From: Mercenaria mercenaria
Taxonomy: Eukaryota > Mollusca > Bivalvia > Venerida > Veneridae
NCBI RefSeq assembly: GCF_021730395.1
Contig: NC_069375.1
Coordinates: forward strand, 15,771,001 to 15,835,000
DNA length: 64,000 nucleotides
Direction: 5' to 3'
The position numbers were made by a program, and so were the translations under genes. Under the pieces are notes generated by a model, which was not told where the DNA came from, made no database searches, and saw only the letters and a program-made list of their open reading frames with translations. Positions within the stretch are counted from its first letter, which is position 1. The number at the start of each line of letters is the position of its first letter. Positions 61,201-64,000 of this stretch are shown here, in pieces.

Positions 61201-64000
61201 AATTTATACAAAGAAAATAAATTAAAGAATCGGGTTGAAATTGCCCTGAGGATTAGCAAATCCTGGAACAAATGGTTATTTTTTTTAGATCACTGCTACG
61301 CGCTGCGATGATAATGGGTTTTTTGCTTCTGGGAATTTTAATCCAAGTGGAAAAGGGGTAAATCAAAATTCCATTAAATAATTATTCATTTTTTCGGGGT
61401 TTTAAAACAATATTTTACCTCCAATCAAATTAAAATAACACTGAAAGGACAGATGAATAAATTTTAATTTTTAGAGCAAATCGCTGACCGGTGGGGAAAT
61501 TGTAAAAAAATTTAAATTCTATGGGTTCCCACTTTTTAATTTTTTAATAAATTTGGGTTTGATCAATTACTACGAAAGTTTTTAAAAAAGCAAATGGTCA
61601 TACCTTGGGAAAAATAGACGCAATAAACTGATACACAACGATAAATCCAACTTTTAGAATAAGGGCGGGTGTAATAAAACCACAACTTTTTTGTTTTTTT
61701 TACAAACGCCCTGCAAAGTAATCACAAATACAAACCCAAAAATTTATTAAACTTTTTAAAATTAATGCAGAAATGATGATTAAATCATTTTGATTCTTGT
61801 CGTCTTGAATTTAATGTTTTTTTTTTATCCAAAACAAATATAAATAACAAAATATATGATAGAATTAATTATTAAAATAAACAAAATAATAAGACTAGGG
61901 GAAGTCTGCTAAATAATAAAATTTTAAATAGTTTTTTTTGGGATTTGTTCATGTTAACTTAAATATAAAAAAAAATAACTACAGAAACCCCAAACCAATT
62001 ACTTAAAATTTAAAAAGTTAACTGCATTTCCCACTGAAGATACGTTTTTAAAAAATTGTATTAAAAGGGGAAAACAGTTGAAAAAAATTTCCAAAATTGG
62101 AAATGAACTGTTATTGTTTAAATAAAAAAAATATAAATAAAAATAAATATAAAGTATAAATGTCATAAAATTAATTTTGAAAAAAAATTTAACCTTTACA
62201 GAGGACAAAAGAAAAATTTAGCAAACTTTAAAATAAAATTTCCGCATATTTTTAGATTAAAACATAACAATTACGGGAAACTTCCCTTTATTTTAAAAAA
62301 AACAAAATTTAAATAAAATTAAAAAAACTGTTGCAAATAAGAAGGGTTAAAATTTTCAATTTCGAAAAAAAAAATTTTCCATAAAATCAAAAGGGTGGAT
62401 TTTTAGGACTTGGCTGGTTTGGGGAAAAAAAATTTTTTCCAAGGGCAGCAAAAATAGCCCCAAAAAATATTACCCCTCTAGGCTTTGCGCTTTATCTGGG
62501 GTACCTCGGGGTTAGTAAAACTTGGAAAGGGATTATTTCAGTACAAGATAAAAAATATAATATCACCATACTTCACCTAATCAAAAAAAAAATTAGTAGG
62601 ATCTGAGTGTTTAAAATTTAAAAAACACAAAAAAAAAACAAGACGGGGCTTTTTTTGGGTTGGGGGGCTGCTAGTCTAGGAATACCTTTGATTACTTTTT
62701 TTTTTAAGGGGAAAAGGACACAGATTGTTTCCCAGCGGAGCCCTTACAGACGAATTCCTTTGTAAAAAAAAAAAATAAAATTTTAAACAAACCAATATCT
62801 AACTTTAAAAAGAAAAATGGTAAAACAATTAAAAATTAAAAACTTTAGGGGTGTATTTATAAAATAATTACTAAAATTAAAAAAAAAAGAGTGTGGAATT
62901 ATAAAATTTTGGGCACCTGTTGGGCCTGGAACACATTGGTTTTTATTTTAAAAAATATTACTTTGACCATTGGCTTCCCCCACCAAAAAATATTTTAGTA
63001 TATCCAAATGAAAAAAAAAACAATGTTCAATATCAAAACAAAACAATATGCTTTGTGATATTTTTGTTTATTTTTCATTAAAAGTTACAAAAAAGTACCG
63101 TTGTATGATTTATTTTAAAAAAATAAAAAAATTCATAATCAAAAAGGGAAATAACAAACTATATAAAAAATTTTAATAAAAAAGGGCATTTTTTTTAACT
63201 GAAAAATTTAAATGGAATTTTAACTGGAAAAATTAATATAATGGGAATTTAATAAAAAAATGAAAAAGAAATAAAATAAAAAACAAATAGAAAGGCAATT
63301 AAAAAGAAAACCTCCATTGTTTTTAACTGTTATACTCAAGAACTGATGGGGGATTTTTTTTAATGGAAAACGTAAACTAGTCCTGGTTTAGTTCAAAAAG
63401 GAATTTAACAATTAATTTTTAAAGCTTTTTAAATTTTTCTTGTTGAGCAATTAAATTAGATAAAGGAAAGCAAATACAATTAAAAAATAAAGAAAATGTA
63501 TTCTTCAAAGTTACGATGTAAAAAATAACAAAAAAATTAACTTTTCTATTTTTGCTTAAAAAAATTTAAAAAATGAAGTTATTTTTTAAATTTTTTTAAA
63601 AAAACGTTTAAAAATTTTCGTTCTTTTAAGGCTATAATTTTAAAAAAAACTTTAATAAAACTTTAATAAAAAATTTAATTAATTTAAAAAATAAGCTAAA
63701 ATTTTCAATACCATTATCAAAAAAAATATCTTTTATCATCAAACATAAAAGATGTTTTATTTATAAAATAACGGAAGATTTTGTTTATTAGAAAAAATTT
63801 AATTTAAAGGGGGGATTACTTTGGGGTTTAAAAACAAAATACTTTATAATTTTATGAACCCTTTTTTTTCTTAACAAAAATTTTTAATTCCCTTTTCATT
63901 TTTTAAAAAAATTTTTTAAAAAAAAAAGAAAAAAAAAAAAAAGAAAAAAACCAAATTATACACCGGAGTCTCTTTAAAAATTTTCCAATTACTTTTTTTT
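55201..64000. other. Very AT-rich, run-rich block without intact genes
   Basis: Composition changes near 55.2 kb to dense runs of A, T, C or G (many runs of 4-10). About 56.3-58.4 kb is T-rich on the plus strand and about 58.4-63.9 kb is A-rich, as if coding polarity switched. The open frames are short and lysine/phenylalanine-rich. Two small G/C hairpins lie at 55644-55662 and 56093-56108. The block may be a large decayed AT-rich element, broken many times and of undetermined family, or low-quality consensus at a contig end. I call no gene. Confidence 0.45.

Overview
This looks like nuclear DNA of a bivalve mollusc. The evidence is a low-GC background (65-70% A+T by eye), sparse multi-exon genes with GT-AG introns, many short inverted-repeat (MITE-like) elements, several tRNA-derived SINE families, and satellite-like repeats with GGTCAAGGTCA-type units of a kind I recall from clam genomes. 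The species assignment is inference. Fewer than 3 kb of the 64 kb is recognisably coding.

Left part (1-17 kb): a small secreted-protein cluster. A BRICHOS-domain gene on the minus strand (only its first two coding exons, 30-751) and a BRICHOS paralogue on the plus strand (13118-17079) face away from each other. Between them, on the minus strand, is a complete five-exon gene for a 145-residue secreted EF-hand protein (8546-10886). The plus-strand BRICHOS gene ends in a short three-cysteine tail behind a Lys-Arg site, so BRICHOS may act as a pro-domain. A possible joint role in secretion or calcium handling is inference only.

Middle (17-35 kb): a 2.46 kb foldback element with a target-site duplication, a LINE 3' end, SINEs, and the gene for the R-SNARE Sec22b on the minus strand (28608-33903; exon 1 not found). 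A 51-bp unit made from the intron/exon junction at the start of the Sec22b third coding exon is repeated 12 times in perfect register.

Right-middle (35-55 kb): mostly repeats, plus three plus-strand exons coding for the C-terminal PH-type region of SIN1/MAPKAP1 (a TORC2 subunit). They carry a frameshift near the end and a MITE at the start of the first visible exon. Other items are a MITE with a 9-bp target-site duplication carrying a tRNA-Thr-like segment, a long inverted-repeat element around a satellite, and degenerate tandem arrays.

Right end (about 55.2-64 kb): extremely A+T-rich, run-rich sequence with a strand switch from T-rich to A-rich near 58.4 kb. I see no intact gene there. It may be a decayed AT-rich element or poor-quality contig-end consensus.
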